NCBI GenBank assembly: GCA_037013495.1
Contig: CM072812.1
Coordinates: 79,405,840 to 79,469,839, forward strand
Source: Hippophae tibetana
Lineage: Eukaryota > Streptophyta > Magnoliopsida > Rosales > Elaeagnaceae
Length of the DNA: 64,000 nt
Direction of reading: 5' to 3'
This document shows, piece by piece, positions 1 to 10,475 of this stretch (position 1 is the first letter of the stretch; each line of letters starts with the position of its first letter). Position numbers and translations under genes: made by a program. A model generated the notes under the pieces. It made no database searches. It was not told the DNA's origin and saw only the letters and a program-made list of their open reading frames with translations.

Positions 1-15
1 CTTAAGGTCGACCAC

Positions 16-1794
16 TCATGAGTGCTCAAAAAACACTAAAATTACCATGATTTTATGCACATTAATTGATTAAAGATATATATATATTTATATGATTTTA
101 TCATATATTTATATATATTTTTCTTTTCGGAATCACATGTATTCTTATTGTTTTTCAGGTATTTTCGCTTAAAAATGTAACTTAAAGACTCAAAAAGGAA
201 TACGGACGGCAATACATCACAAATATATTCAAAAATAAATGAGGAAAAGTCAACAAATATGGAAAAAATGGACAAAATGGGTCCAAAAGGAGGAAATTGG
301 GCACGCAACCGTCGCTAGCGTCCAGTTCTGCACGCACCACGCGTGCCTATGCTCCCTTTCGCGCCCCATCTGCGTGCCTACCCCCATCTGCACGCGCCAC
401 CCCCACGTCATGCTGGCGTCATCAATCACTACTCCACGTTTCCACCATTTTTTATCATTTTTTCACCCACTTTTTCTACCCATCCTCACCTATAAATACC
501 CCCATTCTCTTCATAACTAAACACACCTCAAAACACATCTTCTCTTCTCTTTATTTCTCTCATTTCTTAGTTTTTAAGATTTTCGTAGTTTCTTTCTTAG
601 TTTTTAGTTTTTCTTAGCTAGTTTCTCTTAGTTTTAGAGTTCTTCTCTTTTTGAGAAGAACTAGTTATGTTTTTGTAATTTATTTGCTTTTTGATTCAAT
701 AAATGTGAGTGCAAATTCCGCTTGGAGGTTTTCCAGCAATGGGAATAACATCGAAGTACTATAAGGATTTTATTTTCTTTGCAGTTATTTTTTATGCTTT
801 ATTCTTACATGTTATATTTAATTTGTGTGATTGAATTTAACTCTGCTGGCTGTTTGTAAACATGATATAATAATAACGTTGTTATGCTTGCGAAATATTA
901 AATAGGTAAAAATCTCTAAAATGAATTGATTTTATTTGTATTCAAGATTTTATATTAAGAATGTTAGAGAGAAATATGTTATTTTTCATTACAAACTTAA
1001 ATATAAAAAATTAGATTTTAAGGTTTAGTTATCCGGTCTGATTTAGAGTAGTGCTCTTTTATTTGTTGGTACAATCGCCCAGTAGTTACAGTTAAGCTGT
1101 ATTTCAAAAGTTTTTATAAGAATTATTATTTGAAAATGTATTGACAACATGTTTTCAGTAGTGGTTTTAAAACTTGAAAGTTAGTACTCGGATAACTAAA
1201 TTCTTAGGTTTAATTTGGACAACTTGAATAAAGTTTAAACTGTCTAACCCCACCAAAGGAGGCATTTAAATGTTTCATTTTCAATCTCTTAGAAAAAAAA
1301 TTAATTTAATTAACCAAATTAGTTATCAACCTCACCCATAGGTGTTAATTGATTTGTTTAGTTAAAAAAGAATATCTAACCCCACCAAAGGTGGTATTCA
1401 TATAAAAAAAGGAGAATCAATAAATATCAATTCATATATTTAATAACCTAAATAATATGAGCAAACATAATTAACTTAGTTATTATATCCATAAATACTC
1501 CACTATTAGAAATGATAAAATTTGCATAAATATTTATTGAATCTTTATCTATGTTTATTTTTATGTTATTAGATTAGAAACACAAAAACCAAACTATTGT
1601 GACAGGATATTCAGGATTTAATTTCATTTTTAAAAGTTTGAATAATAAATTAAAAACCACATATATTCCTTCCTTAGATCGACCATGGCAGTATACTTAT
1701 CATTTTCTACGAAATTATTCGTGTTCTTGCGAGAGTTTTATAAATATAAAACCAAAGTATTGGTAGAATCGGCGATACTAGTTTTCGCTTATCA
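16..1794 (+). repeat. LTR, Ty3 family A, plus orientation
   Basis: Begins TCATGAGTGCTC (consensus of the other copies TGATGAGTGCTC) and ends CGCTTATCA. It matches 6405-8261, 15054-16919 and 23838-24509 in reverse complement and 19284-20170 directly. It contains a TATA box at 491 and a GC-rich block just upstream of it. The primer site follows 6 bases after the LTR end, so this copy is in 5' LTR position. Confidence 0.9.
491..497 (+). promoter_or_regulatory. TATA box of the 5' LTR
   Basis: TATAAAT lies about 475 bp into the LTR and is conserved at the corresponding places of the other family copies (near 7705, 16348 and 23858 on the minus strand). A GC-rich block (about 297-420) lies upstream. 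It would set the U3/R boundary roughly 25-35 bp downstream. Confidence 0.6.
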
Positions 1795-1800
1795 AGTTTT

Positions 1801-1818
1801 TGGCGCCGTTATCGAGGA
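1801..1818 (+). other. Primer binding site, tRNA-Asp type
   Basis: TGGCGCCGTTATCGAGGA follows the LTR end closely. Plant Athila/Tat-type Ty3 elements use a site complementary to the 3' end of tRNA-Asp (TGGCGCCGTTGCCGGGGA); two or three bases differ here. It fixes 16-1794 as a 5' LTR in the plus direction. Confidence 0.8.
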
Positions 1819-2892
1819 AGGAATAACATTTTTAAATTATTTATCAAAATTTTAAAAACATTTTGTGTTGTAAATAATTGTGATTTTTTTTATTTAAAAA
1901 AATAGCTAATAAAAAAAATATAATCAAATTTCAAATTTCAAATTTCATAATAAATAAAAAAATTAATAATAACTATAGCGTTAATAGTAAAATAATTTTA
2001 AAGAAATTTGAAGAAAAAATAAATAAATAAAACTTACAATTCATGAAGTGTAAAAAAAATTAAAATTTTAAAAATTTTTAGATAAAAAAATAAAAATTAT
2101 AGCATGAATAGTAAAATAAACTTACCGTTCATGAATAGGTAAAAAAAATAAAAAATTTAAGATAAAAAAATAAACAAATAAAAATTATAGCGTAAATAGT
2201 AAATATAAACTTACCGTTCTTGAATAATAAAAAAAATTTAATTTTAATTTTAAAAATTTTAAGTTAAAAATAAATAAATAAATAAAAATTATAGCGTGAA
2301 TAGTAACTTAGGTTTTTTATCTTAATTTTTTTTAATTTAATTAACTTAGGTTTTTACTAATTTAATTTTTGTTTTACTTAATCAACTTAGTTTTTTTTAA
2401 CTTAATTAACTTAGATTTTGATTAACTTATATAATATACATTTTTATTAACTTAATTAACTTAATAGCATGAAAAGTAAAGATCTAAGGGAGTTTTATCT
2501 AGGAGACTAGTTCTTGTAAGCCTTTGTGCGACTAGTCTTTCGTGGAAACGTTGTTCTGTCTAGGAGGATGGTTTTTAAGGAGCTTTTGTACCACCGTTCT
2601 TTCTTGAGAGTAATCTTAGTTAATACTGATTATGTTATTTTATCTTAAAATAAAATAAAAAAATTTTAACTTTGTTTTATTTAAAAAAATAAAAATAATA
2701 ATAAAATTTTTGAAAAAAAAAACTTTAGTTTGTTATTTTCTCTTAAAAACAATAATAATAAAATAAATTTGACTTAGGGTTTAACTAGTTTTGTTTAGTG
2801 TTTTGTATTAAATACAATGTAAATTTTCTCTAAATTTTTGTGTGGTTATTATTTTCTTGACAGGAGTTTTAAATTTACGTTTTCAATAGTTT
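1819..2892 (+). other. Untranslated leader of the Ty3 element
   Basis: Very AT-rich leader with a degenerate repeat of a unit containing AAAATTATAGCGTGAATAGTAAA (seen about four times between 1960 and 2300). A less AT-rich portion at about 2460-2650 recurs in reverse complement at about 19060-19260 inside the second inverted-LTR element, which confirms they are the same family. No ORF is seen. Confidence 0.7.
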
Positions 2893-4236
2893 ATGCGTGG
2901 TAGGAGATCCTTAGGAAACTCCCTTACACCATATGCAAATAATATTTATAAATTTAAACAAGTGTCAACAAGATTGGATTCCAACCATCAACCAGTTTTT
3001 GAGTAAAACATAGAACCAAGCCTTAATCCTTTACTAGAATCGAAAGAAATGGAAGAAAACCAACATGTGAGGGAAACCACCATGAAGGAGTTTGCAAGAC
3101 CAGTGATTGGCATGGTAACTGCCGCTATCCAGCTGGGTGAGGCTACTCGGAATTATGACCTAAAAAATATTCATTTTTCTATGCTTCCTTCCTTTTATGG
3201 GCTGCCTAATGAAAATTCTATTTCCTTCATTAGAGACTTCTATGCTACGGTCCAAACCTTCCCCCTCAGTATTCTAAACGAGGATCAACTTCGAATGAGA
3301 TGTTTCCCCTACACCCTAAAGGATAAGGCCAAAGCTTGGTTAATGTCACTTCCCTCAGGTTCTTTGATGACATGGGAGAACATTTATAATAAATTCATGG
3401 GAAAATTCTATTCCCACCAAAAAACATCAGAGTTGAGAGGAAAGATTGCTACTTTCTCTCAGATGGAAGGAGAACCATTCCATGAAGCTTGGGATAGGTT
3501 CAAAAAATTTCTCACTCAATGTCCCCATCACAGCTTTCCCCTGCAGTTGCAGAACCAATTCTTTTATGATGGAATTACACAACAATGTCAGTTCATTGTC
3601 GACAATGCTGCAGGAGGAGCAATGAGAGAAAATACTGCCTCAGATACGTACAACCTCTTTGAGATGTTGGGTGCTAATTCCCAATAGAAAAGCTCACGAG
3701 TGAGAAAAGCTGGAGTTCATGAAATCGATTCCAGTAATGAAGTTCAACAACAACTTGTTCAACTGACCAAACAAGTTGCCCTTCTCACTACACAAACCAA
3801 CACCAATAATGAACAGTATGGTTTGTATAGCAACATGGGACAAGGTACTGATGCTTGTCCATATCAAGGAGAAACAACAGTTGGACTTGAACAGGTTAAT
3901 GTATTGGGAGCATATCAACAGAGACCAAGGTTTGACCCCAATTCAAATACCTACAATCCTGGGTGGAGAAATCATCTGAATTTCTTTTGGAGGCAAAACA
4001 ACCCTCCTTTCGCTCAAAACTCAAATCATCCAAGCCAGCAATTCCACCCACCGATTCCAAGAAGCATTCCCAATAAATCAATCATGGTGGACAACTTGAA
4101 TTCTTTTATTCAAGTTTGTAGAGGTAACCAATCTAAAACCAATCAACGGTTGGACTCTGTGGAAGCTTCTATCAAAAAGGTGGAAGTTCAAGTAGAACAG
4201 TTAGTTGAACATTTGCAAAAACAAAGCAAAGACTAA
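2893..4236 (+). pseudogene. gag, copy 1 (Ty3 retrotransposon gag)
   Basis: One reading frame from the ATG at 2893 to the TAA at 4236, interrupted by in-frame stops at 3004-3006 (TAA) and 3685-3687 (TAG). It encodes the capsid-type retrotransposon gag domain: LPSFYGLPNE, then the core DQLRMRCFPYTLKDKAKAWL, then FSQMEGEPFHEAWDRFK and QNQFFYDGI. The C-terminal part is Q- and N-rich with a heptad-like tail. No zinc knuckle is clear. It is about half identical by eye to the second gag at 4616-6230, so the two are diverged relatives and not a recent duplication. The product would form virus-like particles in the cytoplasm; it is now non-functional. Confidence 0.85.
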
Positions 4237-4615
4237 TTTGATGGTCAAATGGGGTAAAATAAATTCAATGAAGAGGAGACATTGAGTTTGTCATTCTGCA
4301 ATCTCCAAGCAACGTCTTACTAGAAGACGATAAATTTTAGTCCTACATGGGAGGTCATCCATTATTGTATTTTCCTTTTCTTTAGTTTTTTTTTTGTGTA
4401 ATAAAATTCAAATGAAATAAATTCGTTTGTTTCAAAACAATTGTGTCCATTCTTTAAATTTAGCATTAAAAAAAATTTAGGTTCCCTGCACCTTTTTGCT
4501 TTAAGCCTATACATTTTGTCAAGTTAGAAATCTTTCTTAGAGATATCTACTATTTTTTTAAGAGCTAAATGTTGATACACAATAGGAGGCAGATCAATTT
4601 CATCTACAAATAACC
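4237..4615 (+). other. Spacer between the two gag copies, 3'-end-like
   Basis: No ORF. Positions 4300-4400 read CAACGTCTTACTAGAAGACG followed by TACATGGGAGGTCATCC and a T-rich run. This resembles the conserved stretch after pol in this family (compare the minus strand at 18760-18800, with GACGTTAAAT and GGGAGGCAACCC). It suggests gag 1 is followed by the 3' tail of a gag-only derivative, so the second gag may come from another template. Confidence 0.45.
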
Positions 4616-6230
4616 ATGGGAGATGCTGAAGATAGGTAGAAAATGATGAAAGACTATACAATGCCAATCATTGGCAATGTAACTTCCGACATACAATTAC
4701 AAGATTCTATAAGGAATTATGAATTGAAAAAGATTCATTATTCTTTGTTGCCTTCCTTTTACGGTGTCCCTAATGAAGATCCTTTGCATTTCATTCGAGA
4801 ATTCTATGCTATTGTCCAAACCTTTCCACTACATGCAATTAATGAAGATCAACTTAGGATGAGGTGTTTTCCTTACACCCTCAAGGATAAATCTTGGTCA
4901 TGGTTCATTACTCTATAATCGGGTTCTCTAAAAACTTGGGAGGCAGTATATGAAATGTTTATGGGTAGGTTCTATTCCCATCAAAAGACTGTTGATCTAA
5001 GGATGAAGATAGCAACATTTTCTCAAATGTATGAAGAGCCCTTTCATAAAGCTTGGGAGCGATTCAAACTCCTTTTCATTCAATGTCATAATCATAGCTT
5101 TCCATTGCAACTACATAACCAATTCTTTTATGATGGATTGACACTGCAGAGTCAAAATATGGTTGATAATGCTGCTGGAGGTGATGTGGGAGAAAAAACT
5201 ACAGAGGAAGCCTATAATCTTTATGAGCTGTTGGGTTCTAATTCCCAACAAAGAAGTTCTAGAAGGAGAGCAAGAGTCAATGAAGTTGGCTCCGATAATG
5301 AGATAACCTTGCAACTTGTTGAATTGACTAAACAAGTGCAACTTCTCACTACCCACCAAATGCCAAATCAAGAGGTGTGTGAAGTGTGTTTTTCAATTGG
5401 GCATGGTACTCATAATTGTTCAAATACTTGTGATTCTCGTGTCGATTCCATGGAGGAAGTCAAATCCTTACAAAGGTATCATCCAAACACCTATAATCAC
5501 CCTAACCATCATTGGAAGCAAAACAATTACCCAGCCTACACCCAATGTCCAACACTAAGGTCGAATAACAACCACCCTTACCCACCAAACCAATCTTTTA
5601 AGCCAACCTTAGAGGATAGCTTAAATGCTTTTATTCAAGTTAGTCATGACAACCAATTGATGAATAATCAAAGATTGAACACCATAAAGGCTTCGGTTAA
5701 AAGGATTGAATCTAAAGTTGGGAAACTAGCTAAACATATGCAAAAGAAAGAACCAGGAAAGTTTCCCAGTCAACCAAAACAAGTAAAGGATGTAAGAACC
5801 CTTCGAAGTGGTAAGATAGTCAATAAAAATTTACCTGAAATCTCTAACGATCTACCTTGTACCTCAAGTAATAAAGAAGGTGATATTCTAGTCTCGCAAA
5901 AGGAGAAACAAGTGTTAAATTTAACAAGCCTTCTGAAAAACTCATTGGGGGGTCATCTGACATCCCCAAAATTCAAAAGACAACAGAACCACACCAGTTG
6001 CAAGTACCTTTTCCACACCGGTTAAAAGAATCAAAACAAGATAAGCAATTCTATGATCTTTTTAATATGCTCTCTAAAGTAAATACCAATTTACCATTAT
6101 TAGAAGTGATCATGAATGTGCTCTCATATGCTAAGTTTTTCAAAGAGTTGAATACTAAGAAAAGGAGGTATGAACTGAATGAACGAGTAGTAGTATCCAA
6201 AATTTCTAGCGTTGTACTTCAGCACAAACT
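4616..6230 (+). pseudogene. gag, copy 2, with start of the gag-protease linker
   Basis: Reads from ATG 4616 with in-frame stops at 4637-4639 and 4916-4918 to 6025, then continues after a frameshift near 6000 in the frame that starts at 5998. The gag core (LPSFYGVPNE, DQLRMRCFPYTLKDK, FYSHQKT, QFFYDG) matches copy 1. A CxxC element (VCEVCFSIGHGTHNC) lies near 5385-5420, then a basic Q-rich tail, and the linker FPHRLKESKQDKQFYDLFNM that normally precedes the Ty3 protease. Homology stops at about 6230, where the plus-strand reading becomes antisense to a protease fragment. The breakpoint cannot be placed to better than a few bases. Confidence 0.8.
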
Positions 6231-6404
6231 ATTGGGCGATAAATGGTCTACCAAGCAATATTGTGTGTTCTCTGTCCAATGCTAGATTTTCTTGCATATC
6301 CAGAACCATAAAGTCAACAGGTATTATTAGTTTGTCTACTTGTACCAACACATCCTCAACTATTCCCTACCAAAAATTAAGATAAAAAAAACAAAGTTAC
6401 TATT
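6224..6404 (-). pseudogene. Inverted aspartic protease fragment
   Basis: On the minus strand this reads [19 protein letters not shown], then a VLDM motif and finally ILLGRPFIA, the C-terminal half of a Ty3-type retropepsin (flap and the LGRPF signature). The catalytic DTGA part is missing. Read on the minus strand, it follows directly on the U5 end of the LTR at 6405, with no primer site or gag between. That is not a normal element order and points to a rearranged cDNA. Confidence 0.75.
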
Positions 6405-8261
6405 TGATGAGAGAAAACCGGCATCACCGATTCTGCCAATACTTTGGTTTTATATTTATAAAACTCTCGCAAGTGGACGAATCATTTCGTAGAAAATGAT
6501 AAGTATACTCCCAAGGTCGATCTAAGTAAGGAATATATGTTGGTTTTTAATTTATTATTCAAACTTTTAAAAAAGAAATTAAATCCTAAACATCCTGTCA
6601 CGATAGTTTGGTTTTTGTGTTTTTAATCTAATAACATAAAAATAAACATAGATACAGATTCAATAAATGTTTATGCAAATTTTATTATTTATAATAGTGG
6701 AGTATTTATGGATATAATCACTAAGTTAATTATGCTTTCTCATATTATTTAGGTTATTAAAGATATAAATTGATATTTATTGATTCTCTCTTTTTTATAT
6801 GAATACCACATTTGGTGGGGTTAGATATTCTTTGTTAACTAAACAAATCAATTAACACCTATGGGTGGGGTTGATAACTAATTTGGTTAATTAAATTAAT
6901 TCCTTTTTCTAAGAGATTGAAAATGAAACATTTAAATGCCACCTTTGGTAGGGTTAGATAGTTTAAACTTTATTCAAGTTGTCCAAATTAAACCTAAGAA
7001 TTTAATTATCCGAGTACTAACTTTCAAGTTTTAAAACCACTACTGAAAACATGTGGTCAATACATTTTCACATAATAATTCTTATAAAAACTTTTGAAAT
7101 AGAGCTTAACTCTAACTACCGGGGGATTGTACCAATAAATAAAAGAGCACTACTCCAAATTAGACCAGATAACTAAACCTTAAAATCTAATTTTCAGATT
7201 TAAGTTTGTAATGAAAAATAATATATTTCTCTCTAACATTCTTAATATAAAATCTTGAATAAAAATAAAATTAATTCATTTTAGAGATTTTTACCTATTT
7301 TATATTTCGCAAGCATAACAACGTTTATTATTATATCATGTTTACAAATAGCCAGTAGAGTTAAATTTAATCACAGACAAATTAAATATAAGATGTAAGA
7401 ATAAAGCATAAAAAATAACTACAAAGAAAATAAAATCCTTACAGTACTTCGATGTTATTCCCGTTGTTGGAAAACCTCCAAACGGAATTTGGACTCCTAT
7501 TTATTGAATGAAAAAAAAAAAATTACAAAAACATAACTAGTTCTTCTCAAAAAGAGAAGAACTCTAAAACTAAGAGAAACTAACTAAGAAAAGCTAAAAA
7601 CTAAGAAAAAACTAAGAAAAGCTTAAAAACTTAGAAATGAGAGAAAGAAAGAGAATAGAAGATATGTTTTGATATGTGTTTAGTTATGAAGAGAATGGGG
7701 GTATTTATAGGTGTGGATGAGTAGAAAAAGTGGGTGAAAAAATGATAAAAAATGGTGGAAACGCAGTGTAGTGATTGATGATGTCAGCATAACGGGAGGG
7801 GGGCGGCGTGCGCGGATTGGGCGTAGATGGGCAGCGGCGTGTGCAGATGGGCGCAGGTGCGCGTGGAAGGGAGCAGGGGCATGCGCGGGACTGGGTGCTA
7901 GTGCGTGCGGAAGGGAGCAAGGGCACGCATGGAATTAGGCGCTGGCGGCGACTGCTCGGCGCGGCTGGGCGGCTACTTGCGTGATTTCCTCCTTTTTGAC
8001 CTTTTGACCCATTTTTCCATATTTGTTGACTTTTTCTCATTTATTTTTGAATATATTTGTGATGTATTTCCTTCTGTATTCCTTTTTGAGTCTTTAAATT
8101 AAATTTTTAAGCAAAAATACCTAAAAAACAATAAGAATACCCGTGATTCCGAAAAGACAAATATATATAAATACATGATAAAATCATATAAATATATATA
8201 TTTTTAATCAATTAATGTGCATAAAATCATGGTAATTTTAGTGTTTTTTGAGCACTCATCA
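6405..8261 (-). repeat. LTR, Ty3 family A, minus orientation
   Basis: Reverse complement of the left LTR over its whole length: U3 end at 8261, U5 end (TGATGAGAGAAAACC on plus) at 6405. TATA box on the minus strand near 7702-7711. A GC-rich U3 block lies at about 7795-7975 and differs strongly from the other copies. Confidence 0.9.
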
Positions 8262-8266
8262 ACCAC

Positions 8267-9273
8267 CCCATAGCTCGGGCTGGTGGTTGACCTTCTAACA
8301 CCAAAGCTCACATGCGTAGGTGGGTCTAACCTATGAGTGTAGTTGTGGGCACGAACACAGACAAATACTTTCTGATGGATTAGAATAATAGTTTGGTTGA
8401 CCTTAGTGTTGATCGATATGTCCAAACAAACGCAAAATCAATTCCACATTAATGATATTTGTGATTCTTATCAAAGGCTTATAAATGAATGAAGATAAAT
8501 CGATAGGAGAAAAAAAAGTATCATGTTCGATTCATACCTTCAGACTTCAGCGAAATAGATCTTAATGTGATAGTATTTTGGCAAAAGCATAATAGAGGAT
8601 GCGGGAATAATGGAACTTAAAAATGTCCACCAAGGGGAAAGGAAGAATGAGATGTCAAATTGAGGAGTGGGAGACATAATGGGCAATGAAGATTCTATAA
8701 AGCCTATTTTTTCTCTTACACACAACGCTTTTTTAACTCAAAATTGTCAACGTTCTCTTTTCTCTGTTTGACGGCCTATTATTCTCACTTTTCTCTTGCA
8801 AGAACAAAAACCACAACATGTGATAATATCATAGCAAAAGGAGAAAATGGGTTGCCTTTAAGAGTTCAATTCAAGGGTATACTTGGAATTTAAATGAAAA
8901 TTGCATCTGGGTTAAATTTGAATAAAATTAATAGGGAAATAGTCTCAGATAACCCCATTTTATTATTAGTAGACCCTTTATTTCCCTTTTCATGGAATTC
9001 CAACTACCTTATTCCACAAGTAAGGCTTTATAATTCTTTGATCCATATCCTCTTCTATTTTCTCCCTTGTTTTCTGATTTGTTTTTCTACAGTCGATGAT
9101 TGATTGGAGAGTATATTATTTCTTTGATATTTGGATTGATGGTACCTATCTAGTATCGATTCTAATTAGTTTCCTCTTTTTAGATTGCAACCAATAACTC
9201 AACTTGAATGACATTAGATATATAATCTTTTCATCTATGGTGAGCTATATTTACTATTGTCGAATCTATGGCC
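8267..9273. other. Unannotated spacer, no gene seen
   Basis: AT-rich sequence between two retroelements. The only notable part is 8267-8293, which once joined to positions 1-15 forms a long inverted repeat (see findings). The longest open frame (8894-9103) lacks recognisable motifs. Confidence 0.5.
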
Positions 9274-9278
9274 TTCAA

Positions 9279-9462
9279 TGATAAGGTTAGTTACTAATTT
9301 TTAGGACATTTACTAGGTCTTTTTCAATTAGAATAAACCTATTCTATAAGATTGCTGTTATTTGAGATTTGTTGCACGAATTGTGCCATTTCCAAGGCTA
9401 TTTAAGCCCAATCGATGTTTCAATAAATTAAGTTTTTGAATCTCATTTTTGGTTCCTAACTA
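9279..9462 (+). repeat. 5' LTR of copia element
   Basis: Starts TGATAAGGTTAG and ends with GGTTCCTAAC plus two bases; it matches 13620-13802 apart from scattered differences and a small indel. It is short for a plant copia LTR. Confidence 0.9.
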
Positions 9463-9463
9463 T

Positions 9464-9476
9464 TGTTATCAAAGCC
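9464..9476 (+). other. Primer binding site, tRNA-iMet type
   Basis: TGTTATCAAAGCC right after the LTR is a decayed form of TGGTATCAGAGCC, the usual copia site complementary to initiator tRNA-Met. Confidence 0.7.
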
Positions 9477-9561
9477 ATAGATAGGGGACTTATTATAAGG
9501 GTTAGGAACTGTAGTGTCCTAACAAGAAAGAAAGAATATCTATGCGGTTGAAACATCAGAG

Positions 9562-10475
9562 ATGGCAGCGTAAGGGAATTTCTTGCAGGCAACAATTCCA
9601 TGGTTTGATGGCCATTACAACCATTGGGCCATGCTCATGGAAAATGTTCTCCAATCCAAGGAGTTTTGGGGCATCATATAACATGGAATTCCAACAGATG
9701 AAGTAACACAAGCATCTAAATCCAAAACGTTTTCTACAGTTGTGACAGAGAGAGCACAACCTACAAAAACTCAACGTAAACAGACTGAGGAGTATAAACT
9801 AAATGATCTAAAAGTGAAAAATTATCTCTTTTAGGCCATTGATCATACATATATTGACACCATCCTCAACAAGAACACTGCCAATGAAATTTGGGATGCT
9901 ATGAAGAAAAAGTTTGAAGGGAATGCAAGGATCAAGAGGTCTCACCTTCAAGCTCTTCATAGAGAGTTTGAAAATCTTGAGACAAAGATCGGTGAAGGAG
10001 TGACCAATTACTTCTCTAGGGTTATGACAGTAGTAAACAATTTATAGCTATATGGAGAAGATATGTAAGATGTGAAGGTAGTTGAGAAGATTTTGTGATC
10101 GTTAACTACAAAGTTTGATTTCCTAGTTTTCTCTATTGAAGAGTCTAAAGATATTGACTCTCTCACAGTCGATGAATTGCAAAGCTCACTCATAGTACAT
10201 GAGCATAAGTTTCAGAGACACAAAGGAGAAGAACAAGCTTTGAAGATTACAACTGAAGGAGAAATAAGCCGAGGTCGAGAAGCCTATAGGGGAAGAGGAA
10301 GAGGTAGAGGCGTTAGATTGTCAACAAAGACACAGTAGAATGCTATTTGTGTCACAAGATTGAAACTTTCAGTATGAGTGTCCAACTTGGAAGGCTGAAT
10401 ATGTCGAATTAGATAAGCATGAAGAGATGGTATTGATGTCCTTTGTGGAGATGGATAATGCAAGGTAAAGAGATA
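9562..10475 (+). pseudogene. copia gag remnant
   Basis: Broken reading frame with gag motifs in order: WFDGHYNHWAMLMENVLQSKEFW near the start, NTANEIWDAMKKKFEGNARIKRSHLQ (9880-9950), a basic RGRGRG stretch (about 10290-10310) and a CCHC zinc knuckle split by a frameshift near 10340-10385. At least five stops interrupt it. The protein would coat the RNA genome; it is non-functional here. Confidence 0.8.

Larger units (their letters stand above)
16..8261 (+). mobile_element. Ty3-type LTR retroelement with inverted LTRs
   Basis: The left end (16-1794) and right end (6405-8261) are copies of one ~1.8 kb LTR, but the right copy is reverse-complemented. Both outer ends are the U3 end of the LTR (TCATGAGTGCTC on the left, GAGCACTCATCA on the right). 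The 5 bp just outside each end are identical (ACCAC, 11-15 and 8262-8266), so the unit appears to have integrated as a whole. Inside, in order, are a tRNA-Asp type primer site, two divergent gag copies on the plus strand, and a protease scrap on the minus strand abutting the right LTR. RT, RNase H and integrase are absent. A normal element would have direct LTRs. An inversion after insertion is the alternative, but it would need a breakpoint exactly at an LTR terminus. Confidence 0.85.

Noticed and set aside
239-617. Overlapping open frames in the first LTR
   Set aside because: They lie in the GC-rich U3 block, change with each LTR copy, and have no domain. The same applies to frames at 7705-8102, 16441-16737 and 23787-24401.
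16-8261. Interpretation as a DNA transposon with 1.8 kb terminal inverted repeats
   Set aside because: The repeats are LTRs with TATA box and adjacent tRNA-Asp primer site, the interior is gag, and other LTR copies in the window stand in normal 3' position next to a polypurine tract.
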